Shown here piece after piece: positions 4,800 through 5,523 of a stretch of 5,523 nucleotides of DNA (positions are counted from its first letter, which is position 1; every line of letters begins with the position of its first letter). The notes beneath the pieces are model-generated. The model was not told the origin of the DNA. It ran no database searches and saw only the letters and a list, made by a program, of their open reading frames with translations. The stretch comes from CAYLNH01 sp964384625 (GTDB taxonomy: Bacteria; Verrucomicrobiota; Lentisphaeria; JABSQK01), in assembly GCA_964384625.1 (NCBI GenBank), contig CAYLNH010000375.1, positions 1 to 5,523 on the forward strand. Reading direction: 5' to 3'. The position numbers and the translations under genes are program-made.

Positions 4800-5523
4800 T
4801 AGCCCGTCTCCCACCAAGCTCCGATCCATCACAAAGTCCCCCGCCTCTCCGAGGCGGTCCGTCACAACGCAGCCCGCCTCTCCAAGGCGGTCCGCCACAA
4901 AGTCCCCCGCCTCTCCGAGGCGGTCCATCACAAAGTCCCCCGCCTTTCCAAGGCGGTCCGTCACAAAGTCCCCCGCCTCTCCGAGGCAGTCCGTCACAAA
5001 GTAGCCCGCCTCTCCGAGGCGGTCCATCACAAAGTCCCCCGCCTTTCCAAGGCGGTCCTTCACAAAGTCCCCCGCCTCTCCAAGGCGGTCCGGCACAAAG
5101 TCACCCGCCACGCCGCTGGAGGTCCTTCACAAAGTCCCCCGCCTCTCCAAGGCGGTCCGGCACAAAGTCACCCGCCACGCCGCTGGAGGTCCTTCACAAA
5201 GTCCCCCGCCTCTCCAAGGCAGTCCGTCACAAAGTCACCCGCCTCTCCGAGGCGGTCCATCACAAAGTCCCCCGCCTCTCCGAGGCGGTCCGTCACAAAG
5301 TCACCCGCATTTCCAAGGCGGTCCGTCACAAAATCACCCGCCTTTCCAAGGCGATCCGTCACAAAGTCCCCCGCCTTTCCAAGGCGATCCGTCACAAAGT
5401 CACCCGCCTTTCCAAGGCGATCCATCACAAAGTCCCCCGCCTCTCCGAGGCGGTCCGTCCCAACGCAGCCCGCCACGCCGCTGGCGGTCCGTCACAAAGT
5501 AGCCCGCCTCTCCGAGGCGGTCC
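4800..5523. repeat. Tandem array of 21 short palindromes with constant 16-nt linkers (33/34-nt period)
   Basis: Each unit is a palindrome such as CCGCCTCTCCGAGGCGG or CCGCCTTTCCAAGGCGG (7-bp stem, TCC loop) followed by a 16-nt linker such as TCCGTCACAAAGTCCC. Palindromes start at 4841, 4874, 4907, 4940, 4973, 5006, 5039, 5072, 5105, 5139, 5172, 5206, 5239, 5272, 5305, 5338, 5371, 5404, 5437, 5470 and 5504. Those at 5105, 5172 and 5470 are an 18-nt variant, CCGCCACGCCGCTGG(A/C)GG, with a 6-bp stem (perfect only at 5470) and a different loop. All 20 linkers inside the array are exactly 16 nt and differ only by substitutions, mainly at positions 4-5 and 12-15. A degenerate border unit occupies about 4800-4824, with an intact linker at 4825-4840. 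The array runs off the right edge. No gene is supported inside it: the 33-nt period keeps frames open on both strands, but the 34-nt units shift them. Its function is unknown. Confidence 0.95.
5056..5189. repeat. Exact 67-nt higher-order duplication within the array
   Basis: Positions 5056-5122 and 5123-5189 are identical. Each 67-nt block holds one linker, one 17-nt palindrome (CCGCCTCTCCAAGGCGG), a second linker (TCCGGCACAAAGTCAC) and one 18-nt variant palindrome. A third partial copy matches for 31 nt (5190-5220) before diverging at 5221. The identity shows recent duplication of a two-unit block by slippage or unequal recombination. Confidence 0.9.

Noticed and set aside
4434..5111. Minus-strand repeat protein running through the array into the end of the FG-GAP gene
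   Set aside because: The frame is open only because the repeat period is a multiple of 3. It breaks at 34-nt units and its C-terminal part is antisense to a real gene.
4800..5523. CRISPR array
   Set aside because: The 16-nt linkers are nearly identical and too short to be spacers, and no cas gene is present; the repeated part is a palindrome of variable sequence.

Overview
The window (about 5.5 kb, GC-rich, strong G/C bias at third codon positions) looks like chromosomal DNA of a bacterium of the PVC group, most likely Lentisphaerota (Victivallis-like). The main clue is the pairing of a XylR-type AraC regulator with a pseudopilin-like protein that carries an N-terminal FTLIELLVVIAVIAILLALLLP segment and sits beside a polysaccharide-related enzyme, an arrangement I associate with those genomes. 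The taxonomic call is inference; there is no rRNA or other marker here.

Layout. Positions 1-137 hold no gene I can identify, only a 7-bp inverted repeat. Positions 138-1232 (+) encode an SGNH/GDSL-type hydrolase with all catalytic blocks visible and no signal peptide. A 140-bp convergent gap follows. Positions 1373-2527 (-) encode a XylR-like regulator: a LacI/periplasmic-binding-type sugar sensor fused to a C-terminal AraC helix-turn-helix domain. The 126-bp divergent gap 2528-2653 holds two TTTGCG-type direct repeats 21 bp apart, a plausible operator. Reading right from there, 2654-3367 (+) encodes the pseudopilin-like protein and, 21 bp later, 3389-4762 (+) encodes an exported FG-GAP/beta-propeller protein resembling family-11 rhamnogalacturonan lyases. 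A hairpin follows its stop codon.

From about 4800 to the right edge the DNA is a tandem array: 21 recognisable palindromic units (17 or 18 nt) separated by conserved 16-nt linkers, giving a 33/34-nt period. It is not a CRISPR array, because the linkers are nearly identical. The palindromes show paired changes that keep the stem. One-sided G-to-A changes would leave G-U pairs in a minus-strand transcript but C-A mismatches in a plus-strand one. This array is the least explained and most interesting part of the window.

How the parts may work together (inference): the regulator senses an intracellular sugar and controls the divergent pseudopilin/FG-GAP operon, whose products act at the cell envelope on a plant- or algal-type polysaccharide, possibly pectic. 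The SGNH esterase could remove acyl groups from imported oligosaccharides in the cytoplasm. The array may serve as the 3' end of the operon, encode a separate structured RNA on the minus strand, or be a palindromic minisatellite without function.
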